Part shown: positions 1-8,366 of the stretch, one piece after another
Numbering within the stretch: the stretch's first letter is position 1
Layout: every line of letters begins with the position of its first letter
Assembly (NCBI RefSeq): GCF_020686945.1
Contig: NZ_JAJEPR010000012.1
Coordinates: 33,251-97,250, forward strand
Reading direction: 5' to 3'
Origin: Limivivens faecihominis
GTDB lineage: Bacteria > Bacillota > Clostridia > Lachnospirales > Lachnospiraceae
Length of the DNA: 64,000 bases
Program-made: the position numbers and the translations under genes
The notes under the pieces: generated by a model
Told to the model about the DNA's origin: nothing
Database searches by the model: none
Seen by the model: the letters and a program-made list of their open reading frames with translations, nothing else

Positions 1-20
1 TAAAACTTATACTATAATGA

Positions 21-57
21 AAAGGCCGTCGCAAGACCTGAAGCGGCGGCCTTTTTT
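21..57 (+). terminator. Rho-independent terminator of an upstream gene
   Basis: An 11-bp GC-rich stem (AAGGCCGTCGC paired with GCGGCGGCCTT, one G·T) closes a short loop and is followed by a run of six T. It ends a transcript whose gene lies before the window and separates it from the gene at 89. Confidence 0.85.
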
Positions 58-88
58 CATAAGAAAACATTTGGGAGGAAATGAATTT

Positions 89-400
89 ATGACAGGTGAA
101 AGCTATTTATCAACAGCCCTGATCCCGCTTTTGATGACGGTGGTGCTGGCTTACTACAGCTTCCGTCTCCTGGTTCTGCAGGATGTGGATTCCATCTATG
201 GAAAAAATAAAAAGAAACCGAAGGACAAAGAAGGCTTTGCGAAGGCAGCCGGAAAGCTTATGGTCTTTCTGACGATCGCGTCCCTTGGCATGGCTGTGAT
301 CATGTACTGGAGCGTGGATTTTGCCCTCATCGAGATAGGCGTGTGTTTTGTAATCTTCGGGGTCCTCTGGAAAAAAATGAATGAAAAATACGGTGAATAA
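89..400 (+). CDS. Small integral membrane protein, function unknown
   Basis: A 103-residue protein with three hydrophobic segments (about residues 8–28, 55–75 and 78–95) and a Lys-rich loop after the first. I do not recognise the family. The start at 89 is chosen because GGGAGGAA lies just upstream; a longer reading from 17 would begin inside the preceding terminator. It ends 15 bases before the response regulator at 416 and could be the first gene of that operon, although it has no obvious link to sugar sensing. Composition matches its neighbours. Confidence 0.7.
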   Translation: MTGESYLSTALIPLLMTVVLAYYSFRLLVLQDVDSIYGKNKKKPKDKEGFAKAAGKLMVFLTIASLGMAVIMYWSVDFALIEIGVCFVIFGVLWKKMNEKYGE

Positions 401-415
401 AGGGGAGATTGCAGT

Positions 416-2026
416 ATGAGTCTCTATTCAGTGATGCTGGTGGATGACGAGGAGGAAGTCATCCAGATCATTATGAAAAAACTGGACTGGGCAAGTATGG
501 GCTTCCAGATCGTGGGTTATGCCCACAACGGGGCCGAGGCCCTGGAGCTGGCGGAAGAGTGCCAGCCCGATGTGGTGATGACCGATATCAAAATGCCCTA
601 TATGGACGGACTGGAGCTGAGCCGGAGGCTGAAGGAGCGCTATCCTTCGATCCGGATCATCATCTTTTCCGGATTTGACGAATTTGAATATGCAAAAGAG
701 GCAATTCGCATTGAGGTGGAGGAGTACATCTTAAAACCCATTGACGCCGGAGAGCTTCAGGAGCTTTTTGGCAGGATCAAAAAATCCCTTGATAAGGAAA
801 TCGACGAGAAGCGGAACATTGACAAGCTCCAGGAATACTATATGGAAAGCCTGCCACTTCTCCAGGAGAACTTTTTTACCTCGCTTTTTGAGGGCCGGGT
901 GCCTGCAGAGGAGATCGACAAATATCTGGTGAACTATCAGATCCATCTTTGTGGACCCCTCTATCTGGTGACGATTCTCCACTTAAGTTCCTCGGATGTG
1001 AAGGCCTACAGCAATCCGTTTCTGATGACGGTCTCGGTGAAAAAGCTGGCGGAAGAGCAGCTGGTGCCGAAATACGGTTCCAGGACGTTAATTTATCTCG
1101 GGGATATCATCGTGATTTCTCAGCTGGAGACGGCGGACCAGGTGGCTGGCTATACGGATATGATGGATGAGTTCTGCCGTCAGGCCAAACGTGTCTGCGG
1201 CATCCGGGTGACGGCTGGCGTGGGCCAGCTCTGTTCCTCGGTGGAGGAGCTGAAGCTTTCCTATCAGGGAGCCAGGAACGCCGTTTCTTACCGGGCTCTC
1301 TACGGAAACAACCGGGCCATCAACATCGCGGAGATCGAGCCAAAGGAAAAGTCCGAGGAGACCTGGGAGGAGGAAGCCCTTCACCGGATCATGAAGCAGA
1401 TCCGCCTGGGGGACAAGAGTGCGCTGGAGGGCGAGGTCAAGGACTGCCTGAAGAAATTTACGGAGAATGGCAGCTCTCTGCAGAAGTATCGCCTCTTTGT
1501 TATGGAACTCATCGCGGAGATCATGCGCTTCGGAAACAAAAACCAGCTGGATATGGAAGAGCTTTTCCGGAAGGAAAGCGATATATATCAGATGGTTTTC
1601 CAGCCGGAATCCTTCGAGGAGCTCTGCGAATGGCTCATCGGCGTGGGTGAGAAGGTTCAGGAGATGCTGAGCAGCGAGCGCCAGAACAATACGAAATCCT
1701 TTGTGACCAGGGCTGTCGAGTATGTCCGGGAAAATTATGCGGACCAGAGCATTTCCATCGAGACAGTCTGCCGGACCCTGGGCGTCAGCGCCGCTTATTT
1801 TTCCACGGTCTTCAAAAAGGAGACGGGAAAGACCTTCATCGGCTATCTCACGGATTACCGCATGGAGGCGGCGGAGGAACTGCTTCTGACGACGGACGAC
1901 AAAACCTACATGATTGCGGAAAAAGTCGGCTACGGCGATCCCAACTATTTCAGCTATGCTTTCAAGAAAAAATACGGGGTGTCGCCGTCCAAGTATCGAG
2001 TGGAGAAAATGAAAGTCAGTGGATGA
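416..2026 (+). CDS. YesN-like response regulator (receiver plus AraC DNA-binding domain)
   Basis: A 536-residue DNA-binding response regulator. The N-terminal receiver domain (about 1–125) shows the acidic pair D10/D11, the phospho-acceptor D57 in MTDIKMP and the conserved Lys in YILKP. A variable linker of about 300 residues follows, and an AraC-type double helix-turn-helix occupies about 430–530 (SISIETVCRTLGVSAAYFS and the GYGDPNYFSYAFKKKYG signature). Members of this YesN class control carbohydrate-uptake genes in Firmicutes. The gene overlaps the sensor kinase by 8 bases, so the two are almost certainly partners. The ATG follows AGGGGAG. Confidence 0.93.
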   Translation: MSLYSVMLVDDEEEVIQIIMKKLDWASMGFQIVGYAHNGAEALELAEECQPDVVMTDIKMPYMDGLELSRRLKERYPSIRIIIFSGFDEFEYAKEAIRIEVEEYILKPIDAGELQELFGRIKKSLDKEIDEKRNIDKLQEYYMESLPLLQENFFTSLFEGRVPAEEIDKYLVNYQIHLCGPLYLVTILHLSSSDVKAYSNPFLMTVSVKKLAEEQLVPKYGSRTLIYLGDIIVISQLETADQVAGYTDMMDEFCRQAKRVCGIRVTAGVGQLCSSVEELKLSYQGARNAVSYRALYGNNRAINIAEIEPKEKSEETWEEEALHRIMKQIRLGDKSALEGEVKDCLKKFTENGSSLQKYRLFVMELIAEIMRFGNKNQLDMEELFRKESDIYQMVFQPESFEELCEWLIGVGEKVQEMLSSERQNNTKSFVTRAVEYVRENYADQSISIETVCRTLGVSAAYFSTVFKKETGKTFIGYLTDYRMEAAEELLLTTDDKTYMIAEKVGYGDPNYFSYAFKKKYGVSPSKYRVEKMKVSG

Positions 2027-3869
2027 GACGAAGAAATTTTTGGAAAAGCTTGGAAAGCGCTTTGTGAAGCATGCGGACCCCAAGAGCATTCAGGTGACGA
2101 TCTCCGTATCTTTTACGATCACGGCGGTCTGCATCATGTGTTTCCTGGGCGTTCTGCTCTATCAGCAGTTTGCAAGAAAGACGGAGCTGCTCTATGCGGA
2201 AAACACCGAGCAGCTTTTAAACCAGACGGCCATCAGCCTGGAGGATTACCTGAGGAGCATGCGCCGGATCTCCGATGCCATGTACTACAGTGTCATCAAG
2301 GACAAGGACCTGGCCACCGAGGGGCTGGATGAGGAGATGGATCTTCTCTACGAGGCCAACAAGGACAATCTGGTGAGCATTGCCTGCTATGCGAGGGACG
2401 GCGGCCTCGTGGCGGCGGCTCCCATCGCTAACGTGAAAGCAGGAATTTCCGTCACGGACCAGGAGTGGTTTCAGGACGCAGTGGATCAGCTGGAAAACTT
2501 TCACTTTTCCACACCCCATGTGCAGAACCTTTTTGACGACCCCTCCTACCGTTATCACTGGGTCGTTTCCCTGAGTCGTACCGTGGAACTCACCAACAAC
2601 GGCGGCACGATGCAGGGCGTCCTTCTGGTAGATATGAACTACAGCAGTATCAAGCAGCTGCTGGAAAAGGTCAACCAGGACGTTTCCAAGGAGTATGTCT
2701 ACCTCATGGACCGCAACGGGGAGATCATTTACCATCCTAAGCAGAACCTCATCCGCACTGGTCTTCTGGGGGAAGACAACCAGGACGTTTCCGGCTATGA
2801 GGACGGTACCACCCGGGAACATTTCGAGAAGGAGAAGCGGATGGTGACTGTGAAAACGATCAGCTATACGGGCTGGAAGCTGGTGGGTGTGGTTCCGATG
2901 GAGACGTTTTCTATGGGCCTTGAGGAGACGCGGTATCTTGTGATCCTGCTGGTGGCCCTGGCCCTTCTGGCGACGATGATCCTGAATCAGCTGGTTTCCG
3001 CCCGGATCGCGAAGCCCTTAAAGAAACTCAACGATTCCGTGAAAGAGTGGGAGGCAGGCAATCTGGAACCCGATATCTATGTGGGCGGTTCCCTGGAGGT
3101 GGCCCATCTGGGTAAGACCCTTCAGTCCACCGTAGCCCAGATCCGGCAGCTTATGAAGGATATTGTTACGGAGCAGGAGGAAAAGCGGAAGAGCGAACTG
3201 GATGCCCTCCAGTCCCAGATCAATCCACATTTCCTCTATAATACGCTGGATTCCATCGTCTGGATGATCACCGGGGAACGCTATAAGGAAGCAGTTTTCA
3301 TGATCACCCAGCTGGGCAGCCTTTTCCGGGTGAGCCTAAGCCGCGGAAAGACGATCATAAGCATTGAGGATGAGATCCGTCACGCCCAGAACTACATGAG
3401 CATCCAGAAGATCCGCTATAAAAACGCCTTTCAGGTGGAATTTCAGGTGGAGCCCGAGGTGCAGCAGTGCTGTACGGTGAAGCTGGTGCTTCAGCCCCTC
3501 CTGGAAAATGCCATCTATTACGGCATGGAATACATGGACGGAGAGGGCGAGATCCTCGTAAAAGGCTATGAAAAAGACAGAGATATCTACCTGGAAGTCC
3601 AGGACAACGGTCTTGGCATGCCCGAGGAAGAGGCGGCGAAGCTTCTGACGGAAAGTTCACGGGAACGAAAGAGAGGTTCCGGCGTGGGCCTCATCAACGT
3701 GGACAGCCGGATCCGTCTGCGTTTCGGCAAGGAGTACGGGCTTCTGATCGAGAGCCATCCCGACGAGGGCATGAAGGTGACGATCCACATCCCGGCCATC
3801 CCCTACACGGAAGAAAATCAGCAGCTTCTGGAAGAGGGAAAATACAAAGCGAAGGAGGAGAAGTCATGA
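2019..3869 (+). CDS. YesM-like sensor histidine kinase
   Basis: A 616-residue membrane sensor kinase. One transmembrane segment lies at about 28–49, an extracellular Cache-like sensor domain at about 50–300, a second transmembrane segment at about 305–327, then a HAMP-like linker. The His_kinase domain has the phospho-acceptor H404 in QINPHFLYNTLDS, and the ATPase domain shows LLENAIYYG (N box) and DNGLGM plus GSGVGL (G boxes). This is the LytS/YesM class that pairs with AraC-type response regulators. The start is GTG, inside the end of the regulator gene, which implies translational coupling. Extracellular sugar, or a sugar-loaded binding protein, is the likely signal (inference). Confidence 0.93.
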   Translation: MDETKKFLEKLGKRFVKHADPKSIQVTISVSFTITAVCIMCFLGVLLYQQFARKTELLYAENTEQLLNQTAISLEDYLRSMRRISDAMYYSVIKDKDLATEGLDEEMDLLYEANKDNLVSIACYARDGGLVAAAPIANVKAGISVTDQEWFQDAVDQLENFHFSTPHVQNLFDDPSYRYHWVVSLSRTVELTNNGGTMQGVLLVDMNYSSIKQLLEKVNQDVSKEYVYLMDRNGEIIYHPKQNLIRTGLLGEDNQDVSGYEDGTTREHFEKEKRMVTVKTISYTGWKLVGVVPMETFSMGLEETRYLVILLVALALLATMILNQLVSARIAKPLKKLNDSVKEWEAGNLEPDIYVGGSLEVAHLGKTLQSTVAQIRQLMKDIVTEQEEKRKSELDALQSQINPHFLYNTLDSIVWMITGERYKEAVFMITQLGSLFRVSLSRGKTIISIEDEIRHAQNYMSIQKIRYKNAFQVEFQVEPEVQQCCTVKLVLQPLLENAIYYGMEYMDGEGEILVKGYEKDRDIYLEVQDNGLGMPEEEAAKLLTESSRERKRGSGVGLINVDSRIRLRFGKEYGLLIESHPDEGMKVTIHIPAIPYTEENQQLLEEGKYKAKEEKS

Positions 3870-4837
3870 ATAAAAACCGTTTTTATGTCGGACTTCTGGT
3901 GACTGCCATTCTGGCGGTGCTCGTCTACGCCTCCTACGGAATGGTCAACGCGGGAAAAAAGGAAACCTACCATTCGGTGGCTGTCATCGTGGACGACAGT
4001 AGCAGCGACCGCTGGACGGCTTTCAAGGAAGGGCTGGAGCAGGGGGCGGACGAGGAAAATTTCCATATCAACGTGGTGTCCACCAGCTCCTTTGTGAACC
4101 TTCATGAGGAATGCTCCATCATTTCCAGAGAGCTCGAAAACGGGGCGGACGGTGTCATCGTTCAGCTCTGCGGGGACGATGCGGACGGTCTTTTTTCCGG
4201 GATTGTCTCCGGGGTTCCCACGGTACTCGCTGAGAATGAGGGAGAATCTGAATCGCTTTTTACCACAGTCATGGCAGATCCCTATGAGATCGGCAGAACC
4301 ATCGGTGAAAATCTTCTGGCGGGAGCGGGAGATTCTCTTTCCGGTTTCACGGTGGGCATTCTTTCGGGAAACCAGAAGATGAAGTCCCAGCGTCTTCGAC
4401 TGGAAGGCTTTCAGAAGGCAGTGGAACGCTCAGGGGCAGAGATCCTCTGGACCCTCTCCGATGAGGAAGTTGGAGACCAGAGCGCCCTGGAACGCTACTG
4501 GAAGGAAAAACCTGCCTCCGTGCTGGTGGCGCTTGACAACGATGAGACGGAGCTGGCCGGAGACTTTATCCTGGGGCTTTCCGGGGAAAAACCGAAGCTT
4601 TACGGGGAAGGCTGTTCCGAGAAGACCGTCTATTACCTGGACAAGGGCGTGATCGCCTCCCTGGTGGTTCCCAATGAATTTTTCATGGGTTATCAGTGTG
4701 TGAAGGAGCTGGCGGAAAAGATCAATTATCACCAGGATAACGGGGTAACGGAAGATACCGTGGATTTTCTCTCCGTGACCCGTGAAAATCTCTATGACCG
4801 GGATACGGAGAATATCCTGTTTCCGAATATCAGCTGA
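3866..4837 (+). CDS. Membrane-anchored periplasmic-type sugar-binding protein
   Basis: A 323-residue protein with one N-terminal hydrophobic segment (about 7–25) and a type I periplasmic-binding-protein fold (Peripla_BP_4 class): SVAVIVDDSSSDRW at the start of the domain, GADGVIVQLCGDD in the middle and FTVGILSGNQKMKSQRLRLEGF at the second lobe. The start overlaps the kinase stop by 4 bases. No lipobox is visible, so it is probably tethered by an uncleaved signal anchor. Its place between a YesMN pair and an MglB-like protein suggests an accessory sugar sensor that touches the kinase's outer domain rather than a transporter component (inference). Confidence 0.8.
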   Translation: MNKNRFYVGLLVTAILAVLVYASYGMVNAGKKETYHSVAVIVDDSSSDRWTAFKEGLEQGADEENFHINVVSTSSFVNLHEECSIISRELENGADGVIVQLCGDDADGLFSGIVSGVPTVLAENEGESESLFTTVMADPYEIGRTIGENLLAGAGDSLSGFTVGILSGNQKMKSQRLRLEGFQKAVERSGAEILWTLSDEEVGDQSALERYWKEKPASVLVALDNDETELAGDFILGLSGEKPKLYGEGCSEKTVYYLDKGVIASLVVPNEFFMGYQCVKELAEKINYHQDNGVTEDTVDFLSVTRENLYDRDTENILFPNIS

Positions 4838-4847
4838 GGAGAAAAAA

Positions 4848-5948
4848 ATGAAAAAACGAATGTTAGCGGTGCTTCTGGCGAGTGTGACGGCCTGCTCCTT
4901 AGGAGGCTGCGCCGGGAAGAAAAAGGATACGGTGCAGACCGTGAAGATCGGGCTGACCCTTTACGATCAGTATGATACTTTCATCTCAGAGCTCGTGAGC
5001 TGGTTCAACGCCAGCGCCTCGGCTCTGGAGGAGGAGACGGGAACGGCCATCAATGTGGAGGTGGTGGATGCGGCGGGAAGCCAGACCACCCAGAATGAGC
5101 AGGTGAAATCCCTGATTGAGAAGGGCTGCGATGTAATCTGTGTGAACCTGGTGGACCGCACGGAGCCGACCACGATCACCGATATGGCGGAGAAAAACGA
5201 TGTGCCCATCATCTTTTTCAACCGGGAGCTGGTGGCGGAGGATCTTGAGCGCTGGGAAAAGCTCTACTATGTGGGCGCCGATGCCTTCGGTTCCGGCATC
5301 ATTGAGGGGGAGCTGGCGGCGGAGACCTTTCAGAGCGATCCGAAATATGACAAGAACGGCGACGGCATCTGTCAGTATGTGGTGTTGGAAGGGGAGGCCG
5401 GCCATCAGGACGCGATTGTGCGTACAGAATATTCCGTCAACACCCTGGTGGAAAAGGGCGTGAAGGCCGAAAAACTGGGCTACGCGATCGCCAACTGGAA
5501 GCGGGCTCAGGCCCAAACAAAAATGACCACCCTCCTGGAAGAGTACGGGGAGCGCATCGAACTCATTCTGGCCAACAATGACGATATGGCGCTGGGGGCC
5601 ATCGATGCCCTGAAAGTTTCGGAACTGCCAAAAGACGAGTGGCCCATCATCGTAGGGATCGACGGAACCGACGTGGGCCTCGGAGCCATCAAAAACGGCG
5701 AGATGGCAGGAACGGCCTATAACGACAAGGAGGGGCAGGCGGAAGCCATGCTGAAGCTGGCCTTCGTTCTCTCAGAAAAAGACCCCGACAGCGGCCTCAC
5801 TCTGGAGGACATTCCGCTTCAGGATGAAAAATACGTCCGCATGCCTTATTATCGGGTCACGCTTGATAATGTGGAAGAATATGTGGAGTGGTCCAAAAAG
5901 AAGCCCGACGGCGTCGGTACAACAGAAAATACAGAAATCACAGAATAA
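4848..5948 (+). CDS. mglB: Galactose/glucose-binding lipoprotein, MglB-like
   Basis: A 366-residue substrate-binding lipoprotein. The signal peptide ends in a lipobox with C21 (SLGGC). The body is a Peripla_BP_4 domain of the galactose/glucose-binding type: an acidic loop at about D168–Q176 (DKNGDGICQ) matches the calcium site of MglB, and NNDDMALGAIDAL and GIDGTDVGLGAI are typical of that family. The start at 4848 follows GAGGAG. It lies 10 bases after the preceding gene. No mglA (ATPase) or mglC (permease) follows; a hairpin and the convergent trpS gene come next. It must share a transporter encoded elsewhere or serve the two-component system as a sensor. Confidence 0.88.
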   Translation: MKKRMLAVLLASVTACSLGGCAGKKKDTVQTVKIGLTLYDQYDTFISELVSWFNASASALEEETGTAINVEVVDAAGSQTTQNEQVKSLIEKGCDVICVNLVDRTEPTTITDMAEKNDVPIIFFNRELVAEDLERWEKLYYVGADAFGSGIIEGELAAETFQSDPKYDKNGDGICQYVVLEGEAGHQDAIVRTEYSVNTLVEKGVKAEKLGYAIANWKRAQAQTKMTTLLEEYGERIELILANNDDMALGAIDALKVSELPKDEWPIIVGIDGTDVGLGAIKNGEMAGTAYNDKEGQAEAMLKLAFVLSEKDPDSGLTLEDIPLQDEKYVRMPYYRVTLDNVEEYVEWSKKKPDGVGTTENTEITE

Positions 5949-5977
5949 AAAAGCACCCGGTCATAATGACCGGGTGT
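5946..5977 (-). terminator. Terminator between mglB and trpS
   Basis: A perfect 10-bp stem (CACCCGGTCA/TGACCGGGTG) at 5954–5977 is followed on the minus strand by six T, so it ends trpS transcription. Read on the plus strand it has only a weak T tract but may also stop the mglB transcript. Confidence 0.85.
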
Positions 5978-5996
5978 AATTGTTTCATCTGAAAGA

Positions 5997-7040
5997 TCAG
6001 CCAAAGTAATCGATCTGCATGGCTTTTTTCACAGCCGTCATGGTCTCGGCGGCTCTCTTTTCGGCAACGGCGCTTCCGGCTTTCAGGATATCGTAGACAT
6101 CCGGAATCCTTGCTTCCCACTCTTTTCTGCGCTCGCGGATCGGAGTCAGTTCTGCCTGCATGACGTTGTTAAGGAATTTCTTTACCTTCACATCGCCCAG
6201 GCCGCCGCGGCGGTAGTGGTCTTCCAGCTCTTCCAGGTTCTTGTAATCCGGCAGGAACTCCTCGAAGTGCTCCGGACGGGAGAAGGCTTCCAGATAAATG
6301 AATACCGGGTTGCCGTCCACTTTTCCGGGATCCTCGACGCGAAGATGGTTCGGGTCGGTGAACATGGACATGATTTTCTTTTTCACCACATCGGCTTCAT
6401 CGGAGAGGTAGATGCAGTTTCCCAGGGATTTGCTCATCTTTGCCTTACCGTCGATACCAGGGAGACGCAGGCACGCCTTGTTGGAGGGAAGGACGATCTG
6501 GGGATCGGTCAGGGTCTCGCCGTATACGGTGTTGAACTTGTGAACGATCTCTTTACACTGCTCCAGCATGGGCATCTGGTCCTCGCCTACGGGTACATGG
6601 GTAGCGCCGAAAGCGGTGATATCAGCAGCCTGGCTGATGGGGTAGCAGAAGAAGCCGACGGGAATGCTGGCTTCGAAATTACGCTGTACGATCTCCGCCT
6701 TTACCGTGGGGTTTCTCTGTACGCGTGAAACGGTCACGAGGTTCATGTAATAGAAGGTGAGCTCGGTAAGCTCGGGAACCATGGACTGGATAAAGATCGT
6801 GGATTTATCGGGATCAATACCGCAGGCCAGGTAATCGAGAGCCACCTGGATAATATTCTGGCGGACTTTCTCGGGGTGCTCCGCATTGTCGGTGAGCGCC
6901 TGGGCATCTGCGATCATAATGTAGATCTCATCGTACTGGCCGGAGTTCTGAAGCTTCACACGCTCGGAAAGAGAGCCCACATAATGGCCCACATGAAGGC
7001 GTCCGGTGGGGCGGTCTCCGGTTAAGATTACTTTTTTCAT
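5997..7040 (-). CDS. trpS: Tryptophan–tRNA ligase
   Basis: A 347-residue class I aminoacyl-tRNA synthetase that charges tRNA-Trp. The HIGH-like signature is TGRLHVGHYVGS near the N terminus and the KMSKS loop is intact in GKAKMSKSLGN. Other landmarks are GEDQMPMLEQ and the C-terminal anticodon-binding helices. The length is normal for bacterial TrpRS. It is monocistronic, with its own promoter at 7098–7126 and a terminator after it. I looked for a T-box leader and found none, so it does not appear to be regulated by uncharged tRNA. Confidence 0.97.
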   Translation of the reverse strand: MKKVILTGDRPTGRLHVGHYVGSLSERVKLQNSGQYDEIYIMIADAQALTDNAEHPEKVRQNIIQVALDYLACGIDPDKSTIFIQSMVPELTELTFYYMNLVTVSRVQRNPTVKAEIVQRNFEASIPVGFFCYPISQAADITAFGATHVPVGEDQMPMLEQCKEIVHKFNTVYGETLTDPQIVLPSNKACLRLPGIDGKAKMSKSLGNCIYLSDEADVVKKKIMSMFTDPNHLRVEDPGKVDGNPVFIYLEAFSRPEHFEEFLPDYKNLEELEDHYRRGGLGDVKVKKFLNNVMQAELTPIRERRKEWEARIPDVYDILKAGSAVAEKRAAETMTAVKKAMQIDYFG

Positions 7041-7097
7041 AAAGCTGTTCCTCTCTTCTTGTCAAAGTGCCGGAAAAGTTCCGGATGTTCTGGGAAA

Positions 7098-7126
7098 ATT
7101 ATATCTCAAATCAGATGGTCAGTCAA
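7098..7126 (-). promoter_or_regulatory. trpS promoter
   Basis: On the minus strand TTGACT, a 17-base spacer and TATAAT stand about 60 bases upstream of the trpS start. The short leader contains a small CCGGAA/TTCCGG hairpin at 7070–7084. Confidence 0.75.
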
Positions 7127-7135
7127 CCTGCCTGT

Positions 7136-7174
7136 AAAAAAAGGAGGGCCGAAGGTCTGCTGGAACCTTCGGCT
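7136..7174 (-). terminator. Terminator after the Big2 surface protein
   Basis: On the minus strand a stem (AGCCGAAGGT with ACCTTCGGC) is followed by CTCC and seven T. It lies 118 bases beyond the stop of the gene at 7292, and upstream of the trpS promoter, so it insulates the two units. Confidence 0.75.
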
Positions 7175-7291
7175 CGAAATATGAAAAAGAGAATCTATAT
7201 GGAAAAGCTTTTGTTTGCTTTTCTTGATTCTTATTCTATCGTCTCCCTGTGTCCGCTTTGTGGCGAAAATTTGAAAATTCTGTGAAAAACT

Positions 7292-8350
7292 TTACTTCCA
7301 TGAAGTGAAGCCCAGATACTTCAGGCTCAGGCCGAGACGCTTGTGGAGAAGCAGATTCCAGCCTGTAAAACCGGTTCTTGTGGCATCCTGGGCGATGGAA
7401 ACGGCATCTGCCCTGTCGATGTTGGCCCTCTCGGTCACGGTGAAAGAGATGGTTCCGTTCCGGGTGACGGAGGAGGCGAGGAAGCTTGCGCGGGCCTGGA
7501 CGGCGATGGGAGTCGTGCTGCTTTCCTCGTAGATCATGTTAAATTCCGCCGAAATCCGGCTGCTTTTCGGCGTGTTGACATACATATCCAGGGTCGCCAG
7601 GGCGCCGTCATCGGAGAAAACCGTGATGAAACGGAGCTGTTTTTTCGAACGGTCATAGACGATGGAGTAAATGTTCTGTTCTTTGCTGTCTTTCAGCTGG
7701 ATATAGGGATCGCCGTCGGCGTTTGTGGCGCCGTTGGTTTTGATGTAGTTTACGACCTTCTGGTAATTTATCTTGACAACAGTCTGGGAAGGCGTGTAGG
7801 AGGCCTTTTTGACCGTGATGGTGCAGGTATAGGTGACACCGCCGGAAACGGCCGAGATTTTTGCGGTACCGGCTTTTCTGGCAGCGACATAGCCGCTGGA
7901 GGAAACGGAAGCGACACTGGAATTGCTGCTTTTCCAGACGATGCTCTGTTTGGTGTTTTTCAGTGTCAGCTGGCTGTAGGTTCCGGTCTCCAGAGTCAGC
8001 GTGGAGGCGGATAGTTTCGGGGCTTCCACAACGACCGCACATTTATAGGTTTTTCCCTTGTAACAGGCCTTGATGAAGGCGCTTCCTGCTTTGATGCCTT
8101 TTACTACGCCTTTGGAGGTGACGGTGGCCACCGCCTTATTGGAGGAGGTCCACCTGACGGTGCCGGAGGCGTTCTTTAGCCGCAGGATCCGCGTTTTGCC
8201 TCTGGTCAGGCGGAAAGCGGAACGGGAGAGGGCCGGGGTGGCGGCTTCTGCGGTAAGGCTCACCGCTTCTTTCAAAGGAAGGGCCGGGTTTTCTAGAAGG
8301 AGAGCGGAGAAAAGGGCGGTGAAAATCAGTTTTTTCCATGTTTTTTTCAT
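7292..8350 (-). CDS. Secreted protein with two Big2 Ig-like domains
   Basis: A 352-residue exported protein. A basic, hydrophobic signal peptide covers about residues 1–38 with likely cleavage after TAEAA. Two bacterial Ig-like (Big2) repeats follow, at about 40–110 and 113–185, each with the WTSSN…VATVTSKGVV or WKSSN…VASVSSSGYV pattern and ending in a G-T-A-K-I strand. The C-terminal 165 residues are not recognised. There is no LPXTG or lipobox, so it is released or held non-covalently at the surface. It starts 17 bases after the ABC-F gene stop, with AGGAGG upstream, so co-transcription is possible. Confidence 0.85.
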   Translation of the reverse strand: MKKTWKKLIFTALFSALLLENPALPLKEAVSLTAEAATPALSRSAFRLTRGKTRILRLKNASGTVRWTSSNKAVATVTSKGVVKGIKAGSAFIKACYKGKTYKCAVVVEAPKLSASTLTLETGTYSQLTLKNTKQSIVWKSSNSSVASVSSSGYVAARKAGTAKISAVSGGVTYTCTITVKKASYTPSQTVVKINYQKVVNYIKTNGATNADGDPYIQLKDSKEQNIYSIVYDRSKKQLRFITVFSDDGALATLDMYVNTPKSSRISAEFNMIYEESSTTPIAVQARASFLASSVTRNGTISFTVTERANIDRADAVSIAQDATRTGFTGWNLLLHKRLGLSLKYLGFTSWK

Positions 8351-8366
8351 AAAGGTGACCTCCTTT

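Noticed and set aside
1088..2089. A 333-codon open frame on the minus strand
   Set aside because: It lies wholly across the response regulator and kinase start, has no ribosome binding site and reads as low-quality shadow sequence of a GC-rich gene.
7041..7291. T-box leader for trpS
   Set aside because: The gap has a normal promoter only about 60 bases from the start, with no room for a T-box and no antiterminator signature. The hairpin in the gap ends the neighbouring gene.
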